Assembly (NCBI GenBank): GCA_964605155.1
Contig: CAZSAK010000017.1
Location: 1 to 64,000 of the forward strand
Reading direction: 5' to 3'
Length of the DNA: 64,000 bases
From: CAZSAK01 sp964605155
Lineage (GTDB): Bacteria; Pseudomonadota; Gammaproteobacteria; SZUA-140
A model generated the notes under the pieces. That model made no database searches. It was not told the DNA's origin and was given only the letters and a program-made list of their open reading frames with translations. The position numbers and the translations under genes are program-made. Shown piece after piece: positions 1-9,512 of this stretch; position 1 is the first letter of the stretch, and each line of letters begins with the position of its first letter.

Positions 1-96
1 ATCACCCTCGTTCTCCCTGTCTTCATCATCCATCAGCACAACCATTTTGCCCTGGCGGATGTCTTCAATGATCTCGGTAATGGTATTAAGCGACAT
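1..96 (-). CDS. ribB: 3,4-dihydroxy-2-butanone-4-phosphate synthase (RibB or RibBA), N-terminal 32 residues
   Basis: Only the first 32 codons are inside the window; the gene runs off the left edge. The start is the ATG at 96. The peptide contains DDEDRENEGD, the signature of the metal- and substrate-binding loop of RibB, which makes the four-carbon riboflavin precursor from ribulose 5-phosphate. It follows ribE by about 10 bases in the same direction, so it is the next gene of the riboflavin operon. Whether a GTP cyclohydrolase II domain is fused behind it (RibBA) cannot be seen. Confidence 0.9.
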   Translation of the reverse strand, partial: MSLNTITEIIEDIRQGKMVVLMDDEDRENEGD

Positions 97-106
97 TGGT
101 TGCTTG

Positions 107-781
107 TTAACTGATATCCGGTTTCTTGATGTAGCCATGTTCGACCAGAAATGCCTGGGTTATGGTTGATTCAGGATGCTCCCGCTCATGGGCGGCATCG
201 AGTAAACGTTCGAGATAACGGGCGATTAAATCCACCTCAATATTGACCGTTGTTCCGCTCGTATATTCTCCGAGGATGGTTGCCGTGCGGGTATGGGGAA
301 TGATATTCACTGTAAACTCACTGTCCCGAACATCGTTCACGGTCAAGCTCACGCCATCCACGCAAACGGAACCCTTGGGGGCAATATATCTGGCGAGCCG
401 GACCGGTATTGCGATCCGCATCCGCACTGAACGGCCTTCATCAACGATATCATTGACTACACCCACATCATCGACGTGACCGCTGACGAAATGTCCGCCA
501 ATCGGCATGGTCGGCAACAGGGCCTTTTCAAGATTAACGTGATATCCGGGCTCAAGACCTGAAAGCGTGGTACAAGAGAGTGTTTCAGCTGATATATCGA
601 CATGGATACCGTGTTCGTCTGAGTCTGCAATGGTAAGACACACGCCGTTCACGGCGATACTGTCACCATTTATCAAATCTGCACAATCGAGCCCGCCACA
701 GGAAATCAGCATGCGCACATCCTGCTGCTGGGTTTCGATGGTCTCTATTGTTCCAAGCGCCTGTACAATACCGGTGAACAT
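107..781 (-). CDS. ribE: Riboflavin synthase, alpha chain
   Basis: Riboflavin synthase dismutates two molecules of 6,7-dimethyl-8-ribityllumazine to riboflavin in the cytoplasm. The protein is 224 residues. It starts MFTGIVQ, the family's invariant N-terminus, and shows the two-fold repeat of lumazine-binding barrels: MFTGIV with GGHFVSGHVD in the first half and VSLTVN/NIIPHT in the second. The frame is open six bases further upstream to a TTG at 787, but the ATG at 781 is the expected start. The upstream gene ribD ends at 784, so translational coupling is likely. Confidence 0.95.
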   Translation of the reverse strand: MFTGIVQALGTIETIETQQQDVRMLISCGGLDCADLINGDSIAVNGVCLTIADSDEHGIHVDISAETLSCTTLSGLEPGYHVNLEKALLPTMPIGGHFVSGHVDDVGVVNDIVDEGRSVRMRIAIPVRLARYIAPKGSVCVDGVSLTVNDVRDSEFTVNIIPHTRTATILGEYTSGTTVNIEVDLIARYLERLLDAAHEREHPESTITQAFLVEHGYIKKPDIS

Positions 782-783
782 GA

Positions 784-1920
784 TCAAATACCCAGTTTGT
801 ATATCCGTGCGATAATACGCCAGTCACGACCGACAGGACGTATATCCGATATATCAAGGTCAATGATATCCTTCATGGAATCCAGACCAGGCAGATGAAA
901 AAGCCCGCGTCCCGTATCACCAAGCAATCGCGGCGCCACATAGAATATAAACTCATCGATCAGACCTGCCTGCAGCATTGCGCCGTTTAATGTCGGTCCC
1001 GCCTCGAGCAAAACCTCGTTGATCTGCAACCCGGAGACATATTTCATCACAGAAGTCAGCTCGACCCTGCCGGTACTTCCCGGGAAATCGCTGATCATCG
1101 CACCCTTTTGTAGCAGTTGCCGCCTTGCATCGTCCGGCCCGTTTCCCGCACTGGCAATAAGGATCCGGCCCGGTGTACTGAAGACAGACGCTGTCGATGG
1201 CGTCTTTAGCCCACTGTCAATAATGATACGCCATGGTGGTTCGATAGTATTGACAGCGGCCTCCCGGTCAGTATCGATCAAATCGTTCGCACGTACATCC
1301 AGACGCGGATCATCCGCCAGTAGCGTCCCGCTGCCTGTCATGATAGCTGAACTCCGGGCGCGGAATCGCTGGACGTCCCGGCGCGCTTCGGCAGACGTGA
1401 TCCATTTACTTTCTCCGGTCGCAGTCGCGGAACGTCCATCCAGCGTCGTTGCGATCTTGCACCTTACATACGGGCGACCGGCGATTGCGCGCATGATATG
1501 GCCCGGATTCAAACCCCCGGCTTGTGACTCGCACATGCCGGTTTCAACCGTAATGCCAGCGGCACGCAGTCGTTCGATACCCTGACCGGCAACGGCAGGA
1601 TTCGGATCCGGCATTGCCGCGACAACCCGTCGTACGCCCGCATTTATCAGCGCCTCGGTACACGGTGGAGTGCGTCCGTGATGGCAACAGGGTTCCAGCG
1701 TAACATATACAGTTGCACCGCGCGCCCTGTCGCCGGCACGGTCAAGGGCGTCGACTTCGGCGTGAGGCCCGCCCGCCCGTTGATGCCAGCCCTCACCGAC
1801 GACCTCATTGTCCCTGACGATGACACAACCAACACACGGATTTGGACGTGTGGTGTAGGAACCACGCGCTGCCAGCTGCAGTGCACGCACCATGTATTGG
1901 TGATCGGAGATGGCATTCAT
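784..1920 (-). CDS. ribD: Bifunctional diaminohydroxyphosphoribosylaminopyrimidine deaminase / 5-amino-6-(5-phosphoribosylamino)uracil reductase
   Basis: RibD performs the deamination and side-chain reduction steps of riboflavin synthesis. The 378-residue length fits the fused enzyme. The N-terminal cytidine-deaminase-like domain carries the zinc site: HAE at residues 53-55 and PCC-x7-C at 77-87. The C-terminal reductase domain begins near residue 150 (RCKIATTLDGR) and contains ESKWITS and the nucleotide-binding LLEAGPTLNG. It lies between nrdR and ribE on the same strand with short gaps, consistent with an nrdR-ribD-ribE-ribB transcript. Confidence 0.95.
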   Translation of the reverse strand: MNAISDHQYMVRALQLAARGSYTTRPNPCVGCVIVRDNEVVGEGWHQRAGGPHAEVDALDRAGDRARGATVYVTLEPCCHHGRTPPCTEALINAGVRRVVAAMPDPNPAVAGQGIERLRAAGITVETGMCESQAGGLNPGHIMRAIAGRPYVRCKIATTLDGRSATATGESKWITSAEARRDVQRFRARSSAIMTGSGTLLADDPRLDVRANDLIDTDREAAVNTIEPPWRIIIDSGLKTPSTASVFSTPGRILIASAGNGPDDARRQLLQKGAMISDFPGSTGRVELTSVMKYVSGLQINEVLLEAGPTLNGAMLQAGLIDEFIFYVAPRLLGDTGRGLFHLPGLDSMKDIIDLDISDIRPVGRDWRIIARIYKLGI

Positions 1921-1951
1921 ACAAGTGACCCGCCTGCCCTGGTATCGCGGC

Positions 1952-2470
1952 TCAACCGTTGTCTGTCCTGCCCTTCAACGGCAGTAATGACATCTGTCTC
2001 TTCTTGAGTTCGGGCGAGGCCTCATTTTGCAGGCGCTCGATCTCCTCGCGGAAGGCGTTCACATCCTGAAAACTCTGATAAATGGACGCAAACCGTACAT
2101 AGGCGACCTCGTCGAGTTCACGCAGCTCCGCCATTACCCACTCGCCCAGTTCACGTGACTTGATCTCGCGTTCTCCGCTGGCGCGCAACCGTGTCTTGAT
2201 CCGGCTGATTGCGGCTTCGATATCCTCAACTGACACGGGTCTTTTTTCCAGGGCACGTGAGATGCCGCCGCGCAGTTTATCCTCGTTGAATGGTTCACGC
2301 GTGCCGTTATTCTTGACTATACGGGGAAACACCAGTTCCGCCGTCTCGAAGGTAGTGAAACGCTCCCCGCACGACTGACATTCACGGCGTCGTCTCACCG
2401 CGTCGCCTTCGTTCGCGAGCCGCGAATCAATAACCTTGGTATCACCGGCATTACAGAACGGGCAACGCAT
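1952..2470 (-). CDS. nrdR: Transcriptional repressor NrdR
   Basis: NrdR senses ATP/dATP and represses ribonucleotide reductase genes. I chose the ATG at 2470 because NrdR proteins begin MRCPFC; a TTG two codons upstream is also in frame. The zinc ribbon is visible as CPFC (C3, C6) and CQSCG (C31, C34), followed by RFTTFE and an ATP-cone domain with R-x-PF-x-x-x-KL. The 172 residues slightly exceed the usual length (about 150) because of a charged C-terminal tail. It sits between glyA and ribD, an order common in Gammaproteobacteria. Confidence 0.95.
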   Translation of the reverse strand: MRCPFCNAGDTKVIDSRLANEGDAVRRRRECQSCGERFTTFETAELVFPRIVKNNGTREPFNEDKLRGGISRALEKRPVSVEDIEAAISRIKTRLRASGEREIKSRELGEWVMAELRELDEVAYVRFASIYQSFQDVNAFREEIERLQNEASPELKKRQMSLLPLKGRTDNG

Positions 2471-2514
2471 ATTCAATCATACAGCACAATTAACAACGAC
2501 TCTTCCATCGCCAC

Positions 2515-3777
2515 CTAGCCAGTGGATTGATATACCGGAAACTGCTGGCATATATCCAGGACGTTACTTCGAACCTTGTCGATGGTGTCCTGATTACCGA
2601 TATCATCCAGCACATCACAAATCCAGGCCGTGAGTGAACGAATCTGGTCTTGCTTGAATCCACGCGTCGTTACGGCCGGCGTGCCTATGCGGATCCCGCT
2701 CGTGACGAACGGTGATTTGGGATCATTCGGCACACTGTTCTTGTTGACGGTTATATTGGCGGCACCCAGCGCCGCGTCGGCGTCCTTGCCCGTCATGTCC
2801 TTGCTGATCAGGTCGACCAGAAACAGGTGATTATCCGTGCCTCCCGAAACGATTTTATAGCCCCGCTCCTCCATCACCGCGGCCATCAGGCGCGCATTCG
2901 TAAGCACCTGTTGTTGATACACCTTGAAATCCGCCTGCAGGGCCTCCTTGAAGGCGACTGCCTTGGCGGCAATCACATGCATCAGCGGACCACCCTGCGA
3001 ACCCGGGAAGACCATCGAATTCAGTTTCTTTTCGATCTCGGCATTGGCACGCGCGAGAATAAAACCGCCCCTTGGCCCGCGCAGCGTTTTATGGGTGGTC
3101 GAAGTCGTGACATCCGCTATCCCTACAGGACTTGGATAGATACCCGCTGCGATCAGACCTGCGACATGGGCCATATCGACCATCAGGTAGGCACCGACCT
3201 TGTCGGATATATCCCGAAAGCGTTGCCAGTCAACGACCCGTGAGTAGGCACTGAAACCGGCGACGATCATCCTTGGCTTGTGTTGCAATGCCAGCTCCTC
3301 GACCTGATCGTAATCGATCTCACCGGTGTCACCATGCAGACCGTATTGAACGGCGTGATACAGCTGACCGGAGAAATTCACCTTTGAACCGTGTGTCAGG
3401 TGCCCACCGTGGGCAAGGCTCATACCCAGGATGGTGTCGCCGGGTTTCAACAATGCCATGTACACGGCGGCATTCGCCTGCGAACCGGAGTGAGGCTGGA
3501 CATTTGCGTAATCGGCCCCGAACAGTTGCTTGACGCGGTCAATGGCAAGTGTCTCGACCTGATCGACAAATTCGCAACCACCATAGTAACGTTTGCCGGG
3601 ATAACCCTCGGCATACTTATTGGTCAATATTGAGCCCTGCGCCTGCATGACGCGCGGGCTCGCATAGTTCTCGGAAGCAATCAGTTCAATATGTTCCTCT
3701 TGCCGCCTTGCCTCGTCCTCGATTGCTTTCCATATTGCATCATCAAAGCCGGCAATCGTCATATCCGCTCCAAACAT
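2515..3777 (-). CDS. glyA: Serine hydroxymethyltransferase
   Basis: GlyA interconverts serine and glycine while charging tetrahydrofolate with a one-carbon unit, using PLP in the cytoplasm. The 420-residue protein carries EHIELIASENY near the N-terminus and TTHKTLRGPRGG, which holds the PLP-binding lysine. The ATG at 3777 is preceded at about 5 bases by GAGAGG, a good ribosome-binding site. The internal ATG at 3762 is less likely. The gene heads a leftward run into nrdR with a gap of 44 bases. Confidence 0.95.
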   Translation of the reverse strand: MFGADMTIAGFDDAIWKAIEDEARRQEEHIELIASENYASPRVMQAQGSILTNKYAEGYPGKRYYGGCEFVDQVETLAIDRVKQLFGADYANVQPHSGSQANAAVYMALLKPGDTILGMSLAHGGHLTHGSKVNFSGQLYHAVQYGLHGDTGEIDYDQVEELALQHKPRMIVAGFSAYSRVVDWQRFRDISDKVGAYLMVDMAHVAGLIAAGIYPSPVGIADVTTSTTHKTLRGPRGGFILARANAEIEKKLNSMVFPGSQGGPLMHVIAAKAVAFKEALQADFKVYQQQVLTNARLMAAVMEERGYKIVSGGTDNHLFLVDLISKDMTGKDADAALGAANITVNKNSVPNDPKSPFVTSGIRIGTPAVTTRGFKQDQIRSLTAWICDVLDDIGNQDTIDKVRSNVLDICQQFPVYQSTG

Positions 3778-4265
3778 ATTCACCTCTCTATTCGTAAGCC
3801 TTTAATATTCCGGAAAAAACTGAAATGATACCCGATTACGTGGAACGACGCATCTGGTTGTTAATCAAGCAGTCACCAGCAACGCGATGATGCACCTTTC
3901 AGCAACCATCTTCGACGTTCGGTCCCGTCGATGCATCCATGTCATCACGTGGTGTGGTCTTTGATCATGAGTATATGCACCTTTCCACCGGGATGTCGGC
4001 ATCCTTTACATATCATCAGCTTACAATCACCTTCAAGGCGCGCAAATCTTATAATATTTTGTTTTTATTAAACAAAACCCCAATGGCATGCTTTATGCTG
4101 ATTACCTGTCTATAGGTAAACACATCGATATGTGTATGACGTATACTTGACGTAAATAACAGGGTTCACACATGCTGTTTATCCCGGCGAATTCGTAGTA
4201 AGAGACAACAGAATAATAACCTCACGGCTCGCCCATCGGGCTAATCTATCAGGGGAACAATCAAG
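3778..4265. other. Intergenic region between divergent glyA and the diguanylate cyclase
   Basis: This 488-base region must hold the promoters of both divergent genes. It contains an A+T-rich stretch with TATAAT near 4050, but I could not pair it with a good -35 element. Just before the cyclase an AGGGGA ribosome-binding site (4251-4256) lies 9 bases ahead of a TTG start. No RNA gene or convincing small ORF was seen. Confidence 0.5.
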
Positions 4266-5624
4266 TTGGTACAAGCAGAACGACAAATCAAGGATGCCAT
4301 CTTCAGTTCCAAGGTCTTGTCTCTGCTGGATGCCTTGCAACAAACACGACAAGGCGCCGCCGTCTATGAACACGTTAAAAGCGTCCTTGAGTATTACGAG
4401 ACCGATACCTGCAGGATACACGAAGGCTACGCCTGTCTGTTGCGTGAACTGCTCGATGCCTATGTCAACCTGTTGCCCGATGACTCACCGTTGCGCGTGC
4501 ATCTGGTTATGGTGCAGAAAAGGCTGATGCCGCCTCTGTCCATATCGGAATTATCAGGACTGCGCGAGTACATAAATACAGTGGCGGAATCAATCACCCA
4601 GGGTAACGAGGCCGGGAGCAGGTCGATGGAAAAGGCCTTGATACCTCTACTCCGCTCATTCGGCATCAAGAATTCACCATCCTTTCCGGCACAACAGAAA
4701 CCACCCGCCGGCACCACAGAGAAATCCGCCGAGACCGAGGAGGAGGTTACCGGAACCCCTCAGGATACCAACAGACGCGTGGATATTACATACCGGCAAC
4801 ATCTCGACGAAAAACGTCAACGAATCCAGGAGATCCAGGAGATCCTGGCACATCACGTCGCGGAAGTGGTCAAGCAGAATGAAGAATTCGGTGTTTTACT
4901 CGAGATCGAACACGAAGCCTTGCATAAGACGGAAGACATACAGGAGGTTAAAACACTCAGGGATGCTCTGATCAATGAGGTTGATAAACTACTCAAAGGA
5001 CATTCGACACTTGCCAACAAGCTCGACAGTGCCAACAAATATCTGCAGATCATCGAGACGGAAGGCCAGCATCTGAATGACGAACTGACCCGCGTGCACA
5101 TACTCAGTCTGACGGATGAACTGACCGAACTGCCTAACCGCCGCGCCTTCCTGCGCCGGCTTGAAGACGAGGTTGCACGCGTGCAACGTTACGGTTATCC
5201 ACTGTCACTTGGATTGATCGATCTGGACGGCTTCAAGTCCATCAACGATCAGTTCGGACATGCCGCCGGAGATGAGGTATTGAATAACTATGCTGCCAAC
5301 ATCCTCTCGATATTCCGTCATCACGACATGGTAGCGCGTTACGGAGGAGAGGAATTTGCGGTGTTACTGCCCAATACCAATATGGAGGGTGCCTTGCAGG
5401 CGTTAAAGAAGGTACAGAAACGCGCAGCGGAAACAACCTATACATACGAAGGGATCTCCCGCCCCATGCCGACGTTTTCTGCCGGCCTTTCTCTCTACAA
5501 ACCGGGCGAGACTCCCAGTAACCTGATCGAACGAGCTGACAAGGCACTCTATCAGGCCAAAAACCGCGGCCGCAACCGCATTGAGATCAATAACAGCGAA
5601 GGCGCGGATAACTTAAACGATTAG
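4266..5624 (+). CDS. Diguanylate cyclase (GGDEF family) with an uncharacterised helical N-terminus
   Basis: It likely makes cyclic di-GMP from two GTP. The 452-residue protein has a C-terminal GGDEF domain from about residue 280. Its active-site motif GGEEF is at 360-364, and an intact I-site RHHD at 351-354 implies product inhibition. Residues 1-130 are helical and match no sensor I can name. Residues 140-180 are a Pro/Glu-rich linker and 180-275 look like coiled coil. No membrane segment is seen, so it is probably cytosolic. The start is a TTG with AGGGGA at good spacing. It is monocistronic by position. Confidence 0.9.
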   Translation: MVQAERQIKDAIFSSKVLSLLDALQQTRQGAAVYEHVKSVLEYYETDTCRIHEGYACLLRELLDAYVNLLPDDSPLRVHLVMVQKRLMPPLSISELSGLREYINTVAESITQGNEAGSRSMEKALIPLLRSFGIKNSPSFPAQQKPPAGTTEKSAETEEEVTGTPQDTNRRVDITYRQHLDEKRQRIQEIQEILAHHVAEVVKQNEEFGVLLEIEHEALHKTEDIQEVKTLRDALINEVDKLLKGHSTLANKLDSANKYLQIIETEGQHLNDELTRVHILSLTDELTELPNRRAFLRRLEDEVARVQRYGYPLSLGLIDLDGFKSINDQFGHAAGDEVLNNYAANILSIFRHHDMVARYGGEEFAVLLPNTNMEGALQALKKVQKRAAETTYTYEGISRPMPTFSAGLSLYKPGETPSNLIERADKALYQAKNRGRNRIEINNSEGADNLND

Positions 5625-5644
5625 GTCGCCTTCCTGTTGCGGTT

Positions 5645-6613
5645 CTATAATGCGTCAGATCTGAACGAATCAATGTAAGCCTGCAGGACCGCGCACCATG
5701 CCTCGGCCAGATTCGACCTGTTGTATCCTCCCCCGCCCAAAGCCAACACACGTCCATGACCGATACTGTCGGCGATACGACACAGGCCCAATGCTGTTGT
5801 GTAGTGTACATTTGTTGAAAATTGCATATGGGTGATAGGATCTCCGCTGATGGAATCCGCCCCGCATTGAAGTATGATGAAATCCGGCCGGGCGTCATCG
5901 ATGAATGTCTGGATTTTGTGCCAGTAACGAAAAAATGCCTCGTCATCAGCCGCGGGCGGCAGGGGAAGATTCAGTTTGGTTCCCCTGGCGGCGTCGATTC
6001 CGGTTTCATCGGCACTGCCGGTTCCCGGGTAGAGATAATGGCCATCTTCATGGACATCGACGATCGTCAGGTCGGTATCACGTTCATACGCATAAAAGAC
6101 ACCGTCTCCATGATGTGCGTCTATATCCACATAGGCTATACGCTGCAGTGAATATTGATTGCGTAGAGATTCAATGACCACCCCGCAATCATTGAAGACA
6201 CAGAATCCTGATGCCATATCACGACGTGCATGATGCAGTCCTCCGATCGGTACCAGGGCCCTTGAGCACTTGCCTTCCATAATACGTGCCATGGCATCGA
6301 CACTGGAACCGACCACATACGCAGCCGCGGTATAGATGCCCTGCACAGCGGGCGTATCACCGTAATCCAGAAATCCTTCACCGGTTTCCGACAGCGCCTT
6401 GACCCGCTCGACATAATCATGGGTATGAAACTGTTCAATGATCTCCTGAGATGCCAGCTGCGGTTTGCACACTCGCACCTTGTGTTCCAGATCCCGCCGC
6501 CTTGCTTCATTCCAGAAGGCATCCAGCCTGTCCGGACCAAATGGGTGACCGTTTCCAAAACCGTAGCGGGCCAGGTCTTCACCGACATATACGCAGACAG
6601 CGGGATCAGGCAC
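5645..6613 (-). CDS. Histone deacetylase family protein (AcuC/HDAC-like zinc amidohydrolase)
   Basis: Members of this family hydrolyse acetyl-amide bonds on proteins, polyamines or small molecules; the substrate here is unknown. The 322-residue protein carries the complete catalytic set: GGLHHA (tandem His), DIDAHHGDG (zinc and charge relay), CGADS and a C-terminal GGGGYN loop. The start is a GTG with GAGGTG at 6619-6624 upstream. That ribosome-binding site lies just after the T-run of the secF terminator, so it sits immediately downstream of the sec operon. It is convergent with the diguanylate cyclase. Confidence 0.85.
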   Translation of the reverse strand: MPDPAVCVYVGEDLARYGFGNGHPFGPDRLDAFWNEARRRDLEHKVRVCKPQLASQEIIEQFHTHDYVERVKALSETGEGFLDYGDTPAVQGIYTAAAYVVGSSVDAMARIMEGKCSRALVPIGGLHHARRDMASGFCVFNDCGVVIESLRNQYSLQRIAYVDIDAHHGDGVFYAYERDTDLTIVDVHEDGHYLYPGTGSADETGIDAARGTKLNLPLPPAADDEAFFRYWHKIQTFIDDARPDFIILQCGADSISGDPITHMQFSTNVHYTTALGLCRIADSIGHGRVLALGGGGYNRSNLAEAWCAVLQAYIDSFRSDAL

Positions 6614-6628
6614 ACCGACACCTCAGAC

Positions 6629-6650
6629 AAAAAAGCCCGCGCAAGCGGGC
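6629..6650 (-). terminator. Rho-independent terminator after secF
   Basis: Read on the minus strand, GCCCGC-TTGC-GCGGGC is followed directly by six T residues. It lies 27 bases after the secF stop and closes the queA-tgt-yajC-secDF transcript. The HDAC-like gene starts only 16 bases beyond the T-run, so its expression depends on read-through or on a promoter hidden in this area. Confidence 0.88.
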
Positions 6651-6676
6651 CTGCCGATGTGCCGGTAAAAGTACAA

Positions 6677-7612
6677 TCACGGCCTGTCCGTCTCCAGGCC
6701 CTCTTTCTTAACCGGCATCAAGTCGGCTTTACTGACACCGAGTGCTAGCACGAACGTGCTGGCCACGTAGATCGATGAATAGGTACCGATGACGATACCG
6801 ACGATCAACGCGGTGGCAAAACCGTGAATGATCTCACCGCCAAAGAAGAATAACGCGATCAGCACCAGCAATGTCGTAAATGACGTCATGATAGTGCGCG
6901 ATAAGGTCTGGTTTATCGAGGTGTTCAATATCTCTGCGGGTGAACCCTTGCGCATCTTGCGAAAGTTTTCCCGGATGCGGTCAAATACAACGATGGTATC
7001 GTTGAGTGAATAACCGATCACCGCCAGGATCGCCGCCAGTACCGACAGATCGAACTCAATCTGCAGGATGGAGAAAAAGCCTATGGTAATGATAACGTCA
7101 TGGATCAGGGCAATCACTGCACCAAAGGCGAAACGTTTCTCGAAACGCAGTGCAACATAGATCAGGATGCCGATCAGTGCATATAACATTGCAAGCCCGC
7201 CATCCTCGGTCAACTCATCACCGATCTGCGGGCCGACAAATTCAACGCGACGCAGTTCGACCTGATCGGGGTAGGCCTTTTGTAATACACCGAAGACCTG
7301 TGTGCTGATCTCGGCACTGCTCAGTTCTTTACGGGGCGCGAGGCGGATAAGGACATCACGTGAGGTTCCGAAATGCTGCACAAGAACGTCCTCGTAACCG
7401 GCCTCAACCAGATTGTCACGCACACTGCTGGGATCGATTGACTGGCTGAATTCGAGTTCGATCAGGGTACCGCCGGTGAAATCAATCCCGAGGTTGAGTC
7501 CGCGCATGGCTATCGAGGCGATCGCTACAATGATCAACGTAATTGAAAAGGCAAGCGCCACCTTGCGCTTGCCGATGAAATCAATAGTGGTGTTTCCCGA
7601 GAAGATCTGCAT
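6677..7612 (-). CDS. secF: Protein translocase subunit SecF
   Basis: SecF and SecD form the proton-driven accessory of the SecYEG translocon and help pull proteins across the inner membrane. The 311-residue protein has an N-terminal membrane segment, a short periplasmic domain with GIDFTGGTLIE, and five more membrane segments in its C-terminal half. The motif VIGYSLNDTIVVFDRIREN is typical of SecF. It starts 4 bases after secD, as expected for a co-translated pair. Confidence 0.96.
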   Translation of the reverse strand: MQIFSGNTTIDFIGKRKVALAFSITLIIVAIASIAMRGLNLGIDFTGGTLIELEFSQSIDPSSVRDNLVEAGYEDVLVQHFGTSRDVLIRLAPRKELSSAEISTQVFGVLQKAYPDQVELRRVEFVGPQIGDELTEDGGLAMLYALIGILIYVALRFEKRFAFGAVIALIHDVIITIGFFSILQIEFDLSVLAAILAVIGYSLNDTIVVFDRIRENFRKMRKGSPAEILNTSINQTLSRTIMTSFTTLLVLIALFFFGGEIIHGFATALIVGIVIGTYSSIYVASTFVLALGVSKADLMPVKKEGLETDRP

Positions 7613-7616
7613 TTGC

Positions 7617-9476
7617 CTATATCGCCAGTTTTTTCACTTTACGGCCGCCGTAAACCAGGTTGATCACGGCGCGTGAGCCCATGATGGCGGTAAACATCGA
7701 TGTCAGGATACCGATAGACAATGTCACAGCAAAGCCCTTGATCGGACCGGTGCCAAACCCGTACAGCACGACTGCGGCGATCAGGGTGGTAATATTGGCG
7801 TCGGCGATCGTAGACAATGCCTTCTCGTAACCTGCGTTGATACTCGCCTGTGGACTGTTGCCGTTACGCACCTCTTCACGGATACGCTCGAAGATCAGCA
7901 CATTGGCGTCTACAGCCATGCCTATCGTCAGGACGATACCTGCGATACCTGGCAGGGTCAGGGTGGCCTGCAACATGGACAATACCGCCACGATCAATAC
8001 CAGATTAAGGGCCAGGGCAAGGTTGGCGACTAGGCCGAAAGCACGATACCACACGGCCATAAATACCAGCACCAGTATAAATCCGATGACAACCGACATA
8101 AATCCCCGGTCGATATTATCCTGGCCGAGGCTCGGGCCAACCGTGCGTTCCTCGACAATTTCGATCGGAGCGGCCAGTGCACCGGCCCGCAACAACAACG
8201 CAAGGTCACGTGCCTCCTCGGTACTGTCAAGTCCGGTAATCTGAAAGTGCTTGCTGAATTGATCTCGAATGGTTGCGATATTGATCACTTCCTCGACCTT
8301 CTTGGTCGTCTTGACTTGCTTGCCGTCGACCATACGTGTCTGGGCTTTGTTTTCGATGAAGACCACCGCCATGTTTTTGCCGACATTCTCGCTGGTGGTC
8401 TCACCCATTTGTCTTGCGCCCTTGCCATCAAGCGTAATCGACACATTGGGACTGCCCGTTTGCTGATCGATTCCCGACGCCGCATTGATGATCTGGTCAC
8501 CGGTTACAATGATCTCCTTCTGCAACAATACGGGATTACCGGCCCTGTCCCTGTACAGGTTTGAACCGAAAGGCACCTGGCCAGCCGCCGCCTGGCTCGC
8601 ATCATGGGTTTCATCCTGAAGATGAAATTCCAGTGTAGCCGTTGCACCGAGGATCTCCTTGGCACGCGCCGGATCCTGTACACCCGGCAGTTGCACCACG
8701 ATCCTGTTCTGGCCCTGTTGTTGTATAACAGGCTCGGCCACGCCCAGCTCATTCACACGGTTGCGCAGTGTCTTGATATTCGTTTGCAGCGCCAGTTTTT
8801 TGATCGATCCGATCTCCTGTTCGCTGATCGATGCCTGAATGTAGTATTCATTATCCTGATCAATATCCTGCAACGTGAGTTGCGGATACTCCTTGTTTAA
8901 AAACTCGTGACCCTGTTGACGTTCATTACTGTCACGGAACTTGATTGAAACACCACCGTTGTCACCCCGACCGATTGCGAGGTAACGGATCTTCTCGCCG
9001 CGCAGACCTGCGCGTATATCGCTGACGTAGCGTTCTTCGGCCTGCCGGACGGCGGCATCCATATCGACGCTCATCAGAAAGTGAACACCACCACGCAGAT
9101 CCAGCCCGAGATACATGGGTAATGCATTAATGCTCGTCAGCCAGTCGGGTGTTGCCGAGACAAGATTCAGGGCCACCACATAGTTGCTACCAAGCGCAGC
9201 GGACACGGCGTCACGGGCCTTTAGCTGATCTTCAGTATCCGAAAATCGGACCATGATTCCACGTTCAGTCCTTTCAATCGCCTGGTAGCTGATATCCACG
9301 GATTTTATCTGCTCTATGACCCGTTGCTGCGTAGCATCGTCGATCAGTGCCGATCGCACGGGCGCAATCTGGATCACCGGCACCTCGCCGTATAAATTCG
9401 GCAACGCATACAACACGCCAATGATTATGACAACGACGATAAGCAGATATTTCCACAACGGATACTGGTTTATCAT
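7617..9476 (-). CDS. secD: Protein translocase subunit SecD
   Basis: This is the partner of SecF in the translocon accessory complex. The 619-residue protein has one N-terminal membrane helix, a large periplasmic P1 domain, LGLDLRGGVHF at the head of the conserved region, and a C-terminal five-helix RND bundle containing GMAVDANVLIFERIREE. The length matches the E. coli protein. It lies downstream of yajC and ahead of secF in the usual operon. Confidence 0.96.
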   Translation of the reverse strand: MINQYPLWKYLLIVVVIIIGVLYALPNLYGEVPVIQIAPVRSALIDDATQQRVIEQIKSVDISYQAIERTERGIMVRFSDTEDQLKARDAVSAALGSNYVVALNLVSATPDWLTSINALPMYLGLDLRGGVHFLMSVDMDAAVRQAEERYVSDIRAGLRGEKIRYLAIGRGDNGGVSIKFRDSNERQQGHEFLNKEYPQLTLQDIDQDNEYYIQASISEQEIGSIKKLALQTNIKTLRNRVNELGVAEPVIQQQGQNRIVVQLPGVQDPARAKEILGATATLEFHLQDETHDASQAAAGQVPFGSNLYRDRAGNPVLLQKEIIVTGDQIINAASGIDQQTGSPNVSITLDGKGARQMGETTSENVGKNMAVVFIENKAQTRMVDGKQVKTTKKVEEVINIATIRDQFSKHFQITGLDSTEEARDLALLLRAGALAAPIEIVEERTVGPSLGQDNIDRGFMSVVIGFILVLVFMAVWYRAFGLVANLALALNLVLIVAVLSMLQATLTLPGIAGIVLTIGMAVDANVLIFERIREEVRNGNSPQASINAGYEKALSTIADANITTLIAAVVLYGFGTGPIKGFAVTLSIGILTSMFTAIMGSRAVINLVYGGRKVKKLAI

Positions 9477-9512
9477 GGCCTTGAACTTGCCTGCTTTGAA
9501 TAGACCACGATA

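Noticed and set aside
82..110. FMN riboswitch controlling ribB
   Set aside because: Only about 10 bases separate ribE from ribB, so there is no space for the riboswitch.
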